Source of the DNA: Amaranthus tricolor
Taxonomy: Eukaryota; Streptophyta; Magnoliopsida; Caryophyllales; Amaranthaceae
Length of the DNA stretch: 64,000 bases
NCBI RefSeq assembly: GCF_026212465.1
Contig: NC_080057.1
Coordinates: forward strand, 12,143,879 to 12,207,878
Direction of reading: 5' to 3'
Shown here: piece by piece, positions 50,723-63,918 of the stretch
How the letters are laid out: the number at the start of each line of letters is the position of its first letter
Numbering within the stretch: the stretch's first letter is position 1
Made by a program: the position numbers and the translations under genes
Notes under the pieces: model-generated
The model's database searches: none
The model's input: the letters and a program-made list of their open reading frames with translations, nothing else
What the model was told of the DNA's origin: nothing

Positions 50723-53700
50723 TTGGTGTATATTATTGTGTTGAAGTGGTTAGAATTGAAAAACATACTCATATGCTTAAAATTACGAGCTAAGTTGCGA
50801 TATTATGGGTTTTTAAGCTTTTTTGGCACTTTCGCGGATAAAGTAGCTCAAACTTGGTATGTTTTGCACGAAACTTGGCACACAACACTATTTTGTATAT
50901 ATCATTATGTTGAAGTGGTTAGAATTGAAAATCATACTCATATGCTAGAACTTACGTGCCAAGTTGAGCTTTTGTGAGTTTTAATGCTTTTTTGTCACTT
51001 TCGCACATAAAGTAGATCAAAGTTGGATCGTTTTGCACAAAACTTGGCACACAAAACTACTTTGTATATATTATTGTGTTGAAGTAGTTAGAATTAAAAA
51101 TCATAGTCATATGCTAGAAATTACGTGTTAAGTTGCGATTTTATGGGTTTTAAACTTTTTAGGCACATTCGCGGATAAAGTAGCTCAAATTTTGTTTGTT
51201 TTGCACGAAACTTGGCACACAACATTATTCGGTATATATTATTGTGTTGAAGTGGTTAGAATTGAAAATAATACTCATATACTAGAACTTACGTGTTAAG
51301 TTTCGATTTTTTGGGTTTTTATGCTTTTTTCGCACTTTCGCGCATAAAGTTGATCAAACTTGGTTTGTTATCTACGAAACTTAGCACACAACACTAATTG
51401 GTATATATTATTGTGTTGAAGTGGTTAGAATTGAAAATCATACTCATATGCTATAAATTACGTGCTAGGTTTCTATTTTATGAGTTTTTAAAGACTTTTT
51501 GGCACTTTCGCGCATAAATTAAATCAAACTTTGTTTGTTTTAGACGAAACTTGGAACACAAAACTATTTGGTAAATATTATTGTGTTGAATTTATTAGAG
51601 TTGAAAATCATAGTCATATGCTAGATATTACGTGTTAAGTTGCGTTTTTATGGGTTTTTAAACTCTTTTTCTCACTTTCGCGCATAAAGTAGATCAAACT
51701 TTATTTGTCTTGCATGACACTTGGCACACAACACTATTTCTTATATATTATTGTGTTGAAGTGGTTAGAATTGAAAATGATAGTCATATGCTAGAAATTA
51801 CGTGCTAAGTTGCGATTTTATGGGTTTTTACGCTTTTTTGGCACTTCGCGCTTAGAAAAGATCAAACTTGGTTTGTTTTGCACGAAACATGGCACACAAA
51901 TCTATTTGGAATATATTATTGTGTTGAAGTGGTTAGAATTGAAAATGATAGTCATATGCTAGAAATTACGTGTTAAGTTGCGATTTTATGGGTTTTCAAG
52001 CTTTTTTGGCATTTTTTCGCATAAAGTAGCTCAAACTTGGTTTGTTATGCACGTAACATGGCACACTACACCATATAGTATATATTATTGTGTTGAAGCG
52101 GTTAGAATTGAAAATCATAGTCATATGCTAGAAATTACGTGTTAAGTTGCGATTTTATGGGTTTTTTAGCATTTTTTGCTCATTCGCGGGTAAAGTAGCT
52201 CACATTTAGTGTGTTTTGCACGAAACATGGCACACAACACTAGTTCGTATATATTATTGTGGTGAAGTGGTTAGAATTGAAACTCTTTCTCATATACTAG
52301 AACTTACGTGCTAAGTTGCGATTTTCTGGGTTTTTAAGCTTTTTGGCACTTTCGCGTTTAAAGTTGATCAAACTTGGTTTGTTTTGCACGAAACTTAGCA
52401 CACAACACTATTTAGTATATATTATTGTGTTGAAGTGGTTAGAATTGAAAATCGTACTCATATGCTATAAATTACGTTATAAGTTGCGATTTTATGGGCT
52501 TTAAAGCTTTTTTAGCACTTTCGAGCATAAAGTAGTTCAAACTTGGTGTGTTTTGCACGAAACTTGGCACACAACACTATTTGGGATATATTATAGTGTT
52601 GAAATTTTAAGAATTGAAAATCATACTCATATGCTATAAATTACGTGCTAGGTTTCTATTTTATGAGTTTTTTAAGCTTCTTTGGTACTTTCGCGCATAA
52701 AGTAAATCAAACTTTGTTTGTTTTGCACGAAACATTGGCACACAAAACTATTTGGTATATATTATTGTGTTGAATTTGTTAGAATTGAAAATCATAGTCA
52801 TATGCTAGAAATTATGTGTTAAGTTGCTATTTTATGGGTTTTTTTAACTTTTTTCGCACTTTCACGCATAAAGTAGATCAAACTTTATTTGTTTTGCATG
52901 ACACTTGGCACACAACACTATTTGGTATATATTATTTTGTTGAAGTGGTTAGAATTGAAAATCATACTCGTATGCTATAAATTACGTGCTAAGTTGCGAT
53001 TTTATGGGTTCTTAAGCTTTTTTTGCACTTTCGCTTATAAAGATGATCAAACTTGGTTTATTTTGCACGAAACATGGCTCACAAAAATATTAGATATAAA
53101 TTATTGTGTTGAAGTGGTTGGAATTAAAAATCATAGTCATATGCAAGAAATTATGTATTAAGTTGCGATTTTATGGGTTTTGAAGCTGTTTTGGCACTTT
53201 TGCGCATAAAGGAGATCAAACTTGGTTTGTTATGCACGAAACATGGCACACAACACTATATGGTATATATTATTGTGTTGAAGAGGTTAGAATTGAAAAT
53301 CATAGTCATGTGCCAGAAATTAAGTGTTAAGTTGCGGTTTTATGGGTTTTTAAGCTTTTTTTTGCACTTTTGCGCATAAAGTATTTCAAACTTGGTGTGT
53401 CTTGCACGAAACCTTGCACACAACACTATTTGGTATATAATATTGTGTTGAAGTGGTTAGAATTGAAAATCATATTCATATGCTATAAATTACGTGCTAA
53501 GTTGCGATTTTATAGGTTTTTAAGCTTTTTTGGCACATTCGCACATAAAGTAGCTCAAACTTGGTTTGTTTTGCACGAAACTTGGCACACAACACTATTT
53601 GGTATATATTATTGTGTTGAAGTGGTTGGAATTGAAAATCATAGTCATATGCTATAAATTACGTGATAAGTTGCGATTTTATTGGGTTTTTTAGCTTTTT

Positions 53701-54275
53701 TTAGCAATTTCGCGCATAAAGTAGATCAAACTTGGTTTGTTTTGCACAAAACATGGCACACAAAACTATTTGGTATATATTATTGTGTTGAATGGATTAG
53801 AATTTAAAATCCTAGTCATATGCTAGAAATTACGTGTTAAGTTGCACTTTTTTGGGTTTTTAAGCTTTTTGGGCACATTCGCGCATAAAGTAGGTCTAAC
53901 TTAGTTTGTTTTGCACGAAACTTGGCACACAACATTATATGGTATAGATTATTGTGTTAAAGCGGTTAAAATTTAAAATCATAGTCATGTGCTAGATATT
54001 ATGTGTTAAGTTGCGATTTTATAGATTTTAAACTTTTTTGGCACTTTCGCGCATAAAGTTGCTCAAACTTGGTTTGTTTTGCACGAAACTTGGCACACAA
54101 CACTATTTGGTATATATCATTGTGTTGAAGTGGTTAGAATAGAAAATCATACTAAAATGCGAGAAATTACGTGCTAAGTTGCGATTTTATGGGTTTTTAA
54201 GCTTTTTTGGCACTTTTGCGCTTAAAGTAGATCAAACTTGGTTTGTTTTGCACGAAACTTGGCACACAACACTAG
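50723..54275 (+). repeat. 21-monomer higher-order unit, copy 2
   Basis: 3553 bp. It shares gattttctggg (near 52321) and gctcattcgcg (near 52179) with the unit at 60366, although one full and one shortened unit lie between them. Confidence 0.9.
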
Positions 54276-56813
54276 TTGGTGTATATTATTGTGTTGAAGT
54301 GGTTAGAATTGAAAAACATACTCATATGCTTAAAATTACGAGCTAAGTTGCGATATTATGGGTTTTTAAGCTTTTTTTGGCACTTTCGCGGATAAAGTAG
54401 CTCAAACTTGGTATGTTCTGCACGAAACTTGGCACACAACACTATTTTGTATATATCATTATGTTGAAGTGGTTAGAATTGAAAATCATACTCATATGCT
54501 AGAACTTACGTGCCAAGTTTAGCTTTTGTGAGTTTTAATGCTTTTTTGGCACTTTCGCACATAAAGTAGATCAAAGTTGGATCGTTTTGCACAAAACTTG
54601 GCACACAAAACTACTTGGTATATATTATTGTGTTGAAGTAGTTAGAATTGAAAATCATAGTCATATGCTAGAAATTACGTGTTAAGTTGCGATTTTATGG
54701 GTTTTAAACTTTTTAGGCACATTCGCGGATAAAGTAGCTCAAATTTTGTTTGTTTTGCACGAAACTTGGCACACAACATTATTCGTTATATATTATTGTG
54801 TTGAAGTGGTTAGAATTGAAAATAATACTCATATACTAGAACTTACGTGCTAAGTTGCGATTTTTTGGGTTTTTATGCTTTTTTCGCACTTTCGCGCATA
54901 AAGTTGATCAAACTTCGTTTGTTATCTACGAAACTTAGCACACAACACTAATTGGTATATATTATTGTGTTGAAGTGGTTAGAATTGAAAATCATACTCA
55001 TATGCTATAAATTACGTGCTAGGTTTCTATTTTATGAGTTTTTAAAGACTTTTTGGCACTTTCGCCGCATAAATTAAATCAAACTTTGTTTGTTTTAGAC
55101 GAAACTTGGAACACAAAACTATTTGGTAAATATTATTGTGTTGAATTTATTAGAGTTGAAAATCATAGTCATATGCTAGATATTACGTGTTAAGTTGCGT
55201 TTTTATGGGTTTTTAAACTCTTTTTCTCACTTTCGCGCATAAAGTAGATCAAACTTTATTTGTTTTGCATGACACTTGGCACACAACACTATTTCTTATA
55301 TATTATTGTGTTGAAGTGGTTAGAATTGAAAATGATAGTCATATGCTAGAAATTACGTGCTAAGATGCGATTTTATGGGTTTTTACGCTTTTTTGGCACT
55401 TCGCGCTTAGAAAAGATCAAACTTGGTTTGTTTTGCACGAAACATGGCACACAAATCTATTTGGAATATATTATTGTGTTGAAGTGGTTAGAATTGAAAA
55501 TCATACTCGTATGCTATAAATTACGTGCTAAGTTGCGATTTTATGGGTTCTTAAGCTTTTTTTGCACTTTCGCTTATAAAGATGATCAAACTTGGTTTAT
55601 TTTGCACGAAACATGGCTCACAAAAATATTAGATATAAATTATTGTGTTGAAGTGGTTGGAATTAAAAATCATAGTCATATGCAAGAAATTATGTATTAA
55701 GTTGCGATTTTATGGGTTTTGAAGCTTTTTTGGCACTTTTGCGCATAAAGGAGATCAAACTTGGTTTGTTATGCACGAAACATGGCACACAACACTATAT
55801 GGTATATATTATTGTGTTGAAGAGGTTAGAATTGAAAATCATAGTCATGTGCCAGAAATTAAGTGTTAAGTTGCGGTTTTATGGGTTTTTAAGCTTTTTT
55901 TGCACTTTTGCGCATAAAGTATTTCAAACTTGGTGTGTCTTGCACGAAACCTTGCACACAACACTATTTGGTATATAATATTGTGTTGAAGTGGTTAGAA
56001 TTGAAAATCATATTCATATGCTATAAATTACGTGCTAAGTTGCGATTTTATAGGTTTTTGAAGCTTTTTTGGCACATTCGCACATAAAGTAGCTCAAACT
56101 TGGTTTGTTTTGCACGAAACTTGGCACACAACACTATTTGGTATATATTATTGTGTTGAAGTGGTTGGAATTGAAAATCATAGTCATATGCTATAAATTA
56201 CGTGATAAGTTGCGATTTTATTGGGTTTTTTAGCTTTTTTAGCAATTTCGCGCATAAAGTAGATCAAACTTGGTTTGTTTTGCACAAAACATGGCACACA
56301 AAACTATTTGGTATATATTATTGTGTTGAATGGATTAGAATTTAAAATCCTAGTCATATGCTAGAAATTACGTGTTAAGTTGCACTTTTTTGGGTTTTTA
56401 AGCTTTTTGGGCACATTCGCGCATAAAGTAGGTCTAACTTAGTTTGTTTTGCACGAAACTTGGCACACAACATTATATGGTATAGATTATTGTGTTAAAG
56501 CGGTTAAAATTTAAAATCATAGTCATGTGCTAGATATTATGTGTTAAGTTGCGATTTTATAGATTTTAAACTTTTTTGGCACTTTCGCGCATAAAGTTGC
56601 TCAAACTTGGTTTGTTTTGCACGAAACTTGGCACACAACACTATTTGGTATATATCATTGTGTTGAAGTGGTTAGAATAGAAAATCATACTAAAATGCGA
56701 GAAATTACGTGCTAAGTTGCGATTTTATGGGTTTTTAAGCTTTTTTGGCACTTTTGCGCTTAAAGTAGATCAAACTTGGTTTGTTTTGCACGAAACTTGG
56801 CACACAACACTAG
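54276..56813 (+). repeat. 21-monomer higher-order unit, copy 3, shortened to 15 monomers
   Basis: 2538 bp, which is 1015 bp (6 monomers) shorter than its neighbours. The break lies at about 55479-55501, where a monomer like 51924 passes into one like 52941 through the shared stretch tgaagtggttagaattgaaa. The junction keeps monomer phase. Confidence 0.9.
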
Positions 56814-59800
56814 TTGGTGTATATTATTGTGTTGAAGTGGTTAGAATTGAAAAACATACTCATATGCTTAAAATTACGAGCTAAGTTGCGATATTATGGG
56901 TTTTTAAGCTTTTTTGGCACTTTCGCGGATAAAGTAGCTCAAACTTGGTATGTTTTGCACGAAACTTGGCACACAACACTATTTTGTATATATCATTATG
57001 TTGAAGTGGTTAGAATTGAAAATCATACTCATATGCTAGAACTTACGTGCCAAGTTGAGCTTTTGTGAGTTTTAATGCTTTTTTGGCACTTTCGCACATA
57101 AAGTAGATCAAAGTTGGATCGTTTTGCACAAAACTTGGCACACAAAACTACTTGGTATATATTATTGTGTTGAAGTAGTTAGAATTAAAAATAATAGTCA
57201 TATGCTAGAAATTACGTGTTAAGTTGCGATTTTATGGGTTTTAAACTTTTTAGGCACATTCGCGGATAAAGTAGCTCAAATTTTGTTTGTTTTGCACGAA
57301 ACTTGGCACACAACATTATTCGGTATATATTATTGTGTTGAAGTGGTTAGAATTGAAAATAATACTCATATACTAGAACTTACGTGCTAAGTTTCGATTT
57401 TTTGGGTTTTTATGCTTTTTTCGCACTTTCGCGCATAAAGTTGATCAAACTTGGTTTGTTATCTACGAAACTTAGCACACAACACTAATTGGTATATATT
57501 ATTGTGTTGAAGTGGTTAGAATTCAAAATCATACTCATATGCTATAAATTACGTGCTAGGTTTCTATTTTATGAGTTTTTAAAGACTTTTTGGCACTTTC
57601 GCGCATAAATTAAATCAAACTTTGTTTGTTTTAGACGAAACTTGGAACACAAAACTATTTGGTAAATATTATTGTGTTGAATTTATTAGACTTGAAAATC
57701 ATAGTCATATGCTAGATATTACGTGTTAAGTTGCGTTTTTATGGGTTTTTAAACTCTTTTTCTCACTTTCGCGCATAAAGTAGATCAAACTTTATTTGTT
57801 TTGCATGACACTTGGCACACAACACTATTTATTATATATTATTGTGTTGAAGTGGTTAGAATTGAAAATGATAGACATATGCTAGAAATTACGTGCTAAG
57901 ATGTGATTTTATGGGTTTTTACGCTTTTTTGGCACTTCGCGCTTAGAAAAGATCAAACTTGGTTTGTTTTGCACGAAACATGGCACACAAATCTATTTGG
58001 AATATATTATTGTGTTGAAGTGGTTAGAATTGAAAATGATAGTCATATGCTAGAAATTACGTGTTAAGTTGCGATTTTATGGGTTTTCAAGCTTTTTTGG
58101 CATTTTTTTCGCATAAAGTAGCTCAAACTTGGTTTGTTATGCACGTAACATGGCACACTACACCATATAGTATATATTATTGTGTTGAAGCGGTTAGAAT
58201 TGAAAATCATAGTCATATGCTAGAAATTACGTGTTAAGTTGCGATTTTATGGGTTTTTAAGCATTTTTTGCTCTTTCGCGGGTAAAGTAGCTCACATTTA
58301 GTGTGTTTTGCACGAAACATGGCACACAACACTAGTTCGTATATATTATTGTGGTGAAGTGGTTAGAATTGAAACTCTTTCTCATATATTAGAACTTACG
58401 TGCTAAGTTGCGATTTTATGGGTTTTTAAGCTTTTTTGCACTTTCGCGTTTAAAGTTGATCAAACTTGGTTTGTTTTGCACGAAACTTAGCACACAACAC
58501 TATTTAGTATATATTATTGTGTTGAAGTGGTTAGAATTGAAAATCGTACTCATATGCTATAAATTACGTTATAAGTTGCGATTTTATGGGCTTTAAAGCT
58601 TTTTTAGCACTTTCGAGCATAAAGTAGTTCAAACTTGGTGTGTTTTGCACGAAACTTGGCACACAACACTATTTGGGATATATTATAGTGTTGAAATTTT
58701 AAGAATTGAAAATCATACTCATATGCTATAAATTACGTGCTAGGTTTCTATTTTATGAGTTTTTTAAGCTTCTTTGGTACTTTTGCGCATAAAGTAAATC
58801 AAACTTTGTTTGTTTTGCACGAAACATTGGCACACAAAACTATTTGGTATATATTATTGTGTTGAATTTGTTAGAATTGAAAATCATAGTCATATGCTAG
58901 AAATTATGTGTTAAGTTGCTATTTTATGGGTTTTTTTAACTTTTTTCGCACTTTCACGCATAAAGTAGATCAAACTTTATTTGTTTTGCATGACACTTGG
59001 CACACAACACTATTTGGTATATATTATTTTGTTGAAGTGGTTAGAATTGAAAATCATACTCGTATGCTATAAATTACGTGCTAAGTTGCGATTTTATGGG
59101 TTCTTAAGCTTTTTTTGCACTTTCGCTTATAAAGATGATCAAACTTGGTTTATTTTGCGCGAAACATGGCTCACAAAAATATTAGATATAAATTATTGTG
59201 TTGAAGTGGTTGGAATTAAAAATCATAGTCATATGCAAGAAATTATGTATTAAGTTGCGATTTTATGGGTTTTGAAGCTTTTTTGGCACTTTTGCGCATA
59301 AAGGAGATCAAACTTGGTTTGTTATGCACGAAACATGGCACACAACACTATATGGTATATATTATTGTGTTGAAGAGGTTAGAATTGAAAATCATAGTCA
59401 TGTGCCAGAAATTAAGTGTTAAGTTGCGGTTTTATGGGTTTTTAAGCTTTTTTTGCACTTTTGCGCATAAAGTATTTCAAACTTGGTGTGTCTTGCACGA
59501 AACCTTGCACACAACACTATTTGGTATATAATATTGTGTTGAAGTGGTTAGAATTGAAAATCATATTCATATGCTATAAATTACGTGCTAAGTTGCGATT
59601 TTATAGGTTTTGAAGCTTTTTTGGCACATTCGCACATAAAGTAGCTCAAACTTGGTTTGTTTTGCACGAAACTTGGCACACAACACTATTTGGTATATAT
59701 TATTGTGTTGAAGTGGTTGGAATTGAAAATCATAGTCATATGCTATAAATTACGTGATAAGTTGCGATTTTATTGGGTTTTTTAGCTTTTTTAGCAATTT

Positions 59801-60365
59801 CGCGCATAAAGTAGATCAAACTTGGTTTGTTTTGCACAAAACATGGCACACAAAACTATTTGGTATATATTATTGTGTGTAATGGATTAGAATTTAAAAT
59901 CCTAGTCATATGCTAGAAATTACGTGTTAAGTTGCACTTTTTTGGGTTTTTAAGCTTTTTGGGCACATTCGCGCATAAAGTAGGTCTAACTTAGTTTGTT
60001 TTGCACGAAACTTGGCACACAACATTATATGGTATAGATTATTGTGTTAAAGCGGTTAAAATTTAAAATCATAGTCATGTGCTAGATATTATGTGTTAAG
60101 TTGCGATTTTATAGATTTTAAACTTTTTTGGCACTTTCGCGCATAAAGTTGCTCAAACTTGGTTTGTTTTGCACGAAACTTGGCACACAACACTATTTGG
60201 TATATATCATTGTGTTGAAGTGGTTAGAATAGAAAATCATACTAAAATGCGAGAAATTACGTGCTAAGTTGCGATTTTATGGGTTTTTAAGCTTTTTTGG
60301 CACTTTTGCGCTTAAAGTAGATCAAACTTGGTTTGTTTTGCACGAAACTTGGCACACAACACTAG
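56814..60365 (+). repeat. 21-monomer higher-order unit, copy 4
   Basis: 3552 bp. It carries the private variants also seen in the solitary unit at 33149-36712 (agactt near 57690, ttattatata near 57830, aagatgtgat near 57899, gcttttttgcac near 58430). Confidence 0.9.
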
Positions 60366-63300
60366 TTGGTGTATATTATTGTGTTGAAGTGGTTAGAATT
60401 GAAAAACATACTCATATGCTTAAAATTACGAGCTAAGTTGCGATATTATGGGTTTTTAAGCTTTTTTGGCACTTTCGCGGATAAAGTAGCTCAAACTTGG
60501 TATGTTTTGCACGAAACTTGGCACACAACACTATTTTGTATATATCATTATGTTGAAGTGGTTAGAATTGAAAATCATACTCATATGCTAGAACTTACGT
60601 GCCAAGTTGAGCTTTTGTGAGTTTTAATGCTTTTTTGTCACTTTCGCACATAAAGTAGATCAAAGTTGGATCGTTTTGCACAAAACTTGGCACACAAAAC
60701 TACTTGGTATATATTATTGTGTTGAAGTAGTTAGAATTAAAAATCATAGTCATATGCTAGAAATTACGTGTTAAGTTGCGATTTTATGGGTTTTAAACTT
60801 TTTAGGCACATTCGCGGATAAAGTAGCTCAAATTTTGTTTGTTTTGCACGAAACTTGGCACACAACATTATTCGGTATATATTATTGTGTTGAAGTGGTT
60901 AGAATTGAAAATAATACTCATATACTAGAACTTACGTGCTAAGTTTCGATTTTTTGGGTTTTTATGCTTTTTTCGCACTTTCGCGCATAAAGTTGATCAA
61001 ACTTGGTTTGTTATCTACGAAACTTAGCACACAACACTAATTGGTATATATTATTGTGTTGAAGTGGTTAGAATTGAAAATCATACTCATATGCTATAAA
61101 TTACGTGCTAGGTTTCTATTTTATGAGTTTTTAAAGACTTTTTGGCACTTTCGCGCATAAATTAAATCAAACTTTGTTTGTTTTAGACGAAACTTGGAAC
61201 ACAAAACTATTTGGTAAATATTATTGTGTTGAATTTATTAGAGTTGAAAATCATAGTCATATGCTAGATATTACGTGTTAAGTTGCGTTTTTATGGGTTT
61301 TTAAACTCTTTTTCTCACTTTCGCGCATAAAGTAGATCAAACTTTATTTGTCTTGCATGACACTTGGCACACAACACTATTTCTTATATATTATTGTGTT
61401 GAAGTGGTTAGAATTGAAAATGATAGTCATATGCTAGAAATTACGTGCTAAGTTGCGATTTTATGGGTTTTTACGCTTTTTTGGCACTTCGCGCTTAGAA
61501 AAGATCAAACTTGGTTTGTTTTGCACGAAACATGGCACACAAATCTATTTGGAATATATTATTGTGTTGAAGTGGTTAGAATTGAAAATGATAGTCATAT
61601 GCTAGAAATTACGTGTTAAGTTGCGATTTTATGGGTTTTCAAGCTTTTTTGGCATTTTTTCGCATAAAGTAGCTCAAACTTGGTTTGTTATGCACGTAAC
61701 ATGGCACACTACACCATATAGTATATATTATTGTGTTGAAGCGGTTAGAATTGAAAATCATAGTCATATGCTAGAAATTACGTGTTAAGTTGCGATTTTA
61801 TGGGTTTTTAAGCATTTTTTGCTCATTCGCGGGTAAAGTAGCTCACATTTAGTGTGTTTTGCACGAAACATGGCACACAACACTAGTTCGTATATATTAT
61901 TGTGGTGAAGTGGTTAGAATTGAAACTCTTTCTCATATACTAGAACTTACGTGCTAAGTTGCGATTTTCTGGGTTTTTAAGCTTTTTGGCACTTTCGCGT
62001 TTAAAGTTGATCAAACTTGGTTTGTTTTGCACGAAACTTAGCACACAACACTATTTAGTATATATTATTGTGTTGAAGTGGTTAGAATTGAAAATCGTAC
62101 TCATATGCTATAAATTACGTTATAAGTTGCGATTTTATGGGCTTTAAAGCTTTTTTAGCACTTTCGAGCATAAAGTAGTTCAAACTTGGTGTGTTTTGCA
62201 CGAAACTTGGCACACAACACTATTTGGGATATATTATAGTGTTGAAATTTTAAGAATTGAAAATCATACTCATATGCTATAAATTACGTGCTAGGTTTCT
62301 ATTTTATGAGTTTTTTAAGCTTCTTTGGTACTTTCGCGCATAAAGTAAATCAAACTTTGTTTGTTTTGCACGAAACATTGGCACACAAAACTATTTGGTA
62401 TATATTATTGTGTTGAATTTGTTAGAATTGAAAATCATAGTCATATGCTAGAAATTATGTGTTAAGTTGCTATTTTATGGGTTTTTTTTAACTTTTTTCG
62501 CACTTTCACGCATAAAGTAGATCAAACTTTATTTGTTTTGCATGACACTTGGCACACAACACTATTTGGTATATATTATTTTGTTGAAGTGGTTAGAATT
62601 GAAAATCATACTCGTATGCTATAAATTACGTGCTAAGTTGCGATTTTATGGGTTCTTAAGCTTTTTTTGCACTTTCGCTTATAAAGATGATCAAACTTGG
62701 TTTATTTTGCACGAAACATGGCTCACAAAAATATTAGATATAAATTATTGTGTTGAAGTGGTTGGAATTAAAAATCATAGTCATATGCAAGAAATTATGT
62801 ATTAAGTTGCGATTTTATGGGTTTTGAAGCTTTTTTGGCACTTTTGCGCATAAAGGAGATCAAACTTGGTTTGTTATGCACGAAACATGGCACACAACAC
62901 TATATGGTATATATTATTGTGTTGAAGAGGTTAGAATTGAAAATCATAGTCATGTGCCAGAAATTAAGTGTTAAGTTGCGGTTTTATGGGTTTTTAAGCT
63001 TTTTTTGCACTTTTGCGCATAAAGTATTTCAAACTTGGTGTGTCTTGCACGAAACCTTGCACACAACACTATTTGGTATATAATATTGTGTTGAAGTGGT
63101 TAGAATTGAAAATCATATTCATATGCTATAAATTACGTGCTAAGTTGCGATTTTATAGGTTTTGAAGCTTTTTTGGCACATTCGCACATAAAGTAGCTCA
63201 AACTTGGTTTGTTTTGCACGAAACTTGGCACACAACACTATTTGGTATATATTATTGTGTTGAAGTGGTTGGAATTGAAAATCATAGTCATATGCTATAA

Positions 63301-63918
63301 ATTACGTGATAAGTTACGATTTTATTGGGTTTTTTTAGCTTTTTTAGCAATTTCGCGCATAAAGTAGATCAAACTTGGTTTGTTTTGCACAAAACATGGC
63401 ACACAAAACTATTTGGTATATATTATTGTGTTGAATGGATTAGAATTTAAAATCCTAGTCATATGCTAGAAATTACGTGTTAAGTTGCACTTTTTTGGGT
63501 TTTTAAGCTTTTTGGGCACATTCGCGCATAAAGTAGGTCTAACTTAGTTTGTTTTGCACGAAACTTGGCACACAACATTATATGGTATAGATTATTGTGT
63601 TAAAGCGGTTAAAATTTAAAATCATAGTCATGTGCTAGATATTATGTGTTAAGTTGCGATTTTATAGATTTTAAACTTTTTTGGCACTTTCGCGCATAAA
63701 GTTGCTCAAACTTGATTTGTTTTGCACGAAACTTGGCACACAACACTATTTGGTATATATCATTGTGTTGAAGTGGTTAGAATAGAAAATCATACTAAAA
63801 TGCGAGAAATTACGTGCTAAGTTGCGATTTTATGGGTTTTTAAGCTTTTTTGGCACTTTTGCGCTTAAAGTAGATCAAACTTGGTTTGTTTTGCACGAAA
63901 CTTGGCACACAACACTAG
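60366..63918 (+). repeat. 21-monomer higher-order unit, copy 5
   Basis: 3553 bp, closest by eye to copy 2 (shared gattttctggg near 61970, gctcattcgcg near 61822 and tttgtcttgcatg near 61348). Confidence 0.9.

Noticed and set aside
15827..63083. Many 60 to 114 codon frames on the plus strand with shared motifs such as FCTKLGTQHYLVYII
   Set aside because: They are translations of the 169-bp monomer in different frames, mostly from TTG/GTG/ATT-type starts. Since 169 leaves a remainder of 1 when divided by 3, each monomer shifts the frame, and similar peptides appear in different orders. They end at chance stops and no protein family is recognisable.
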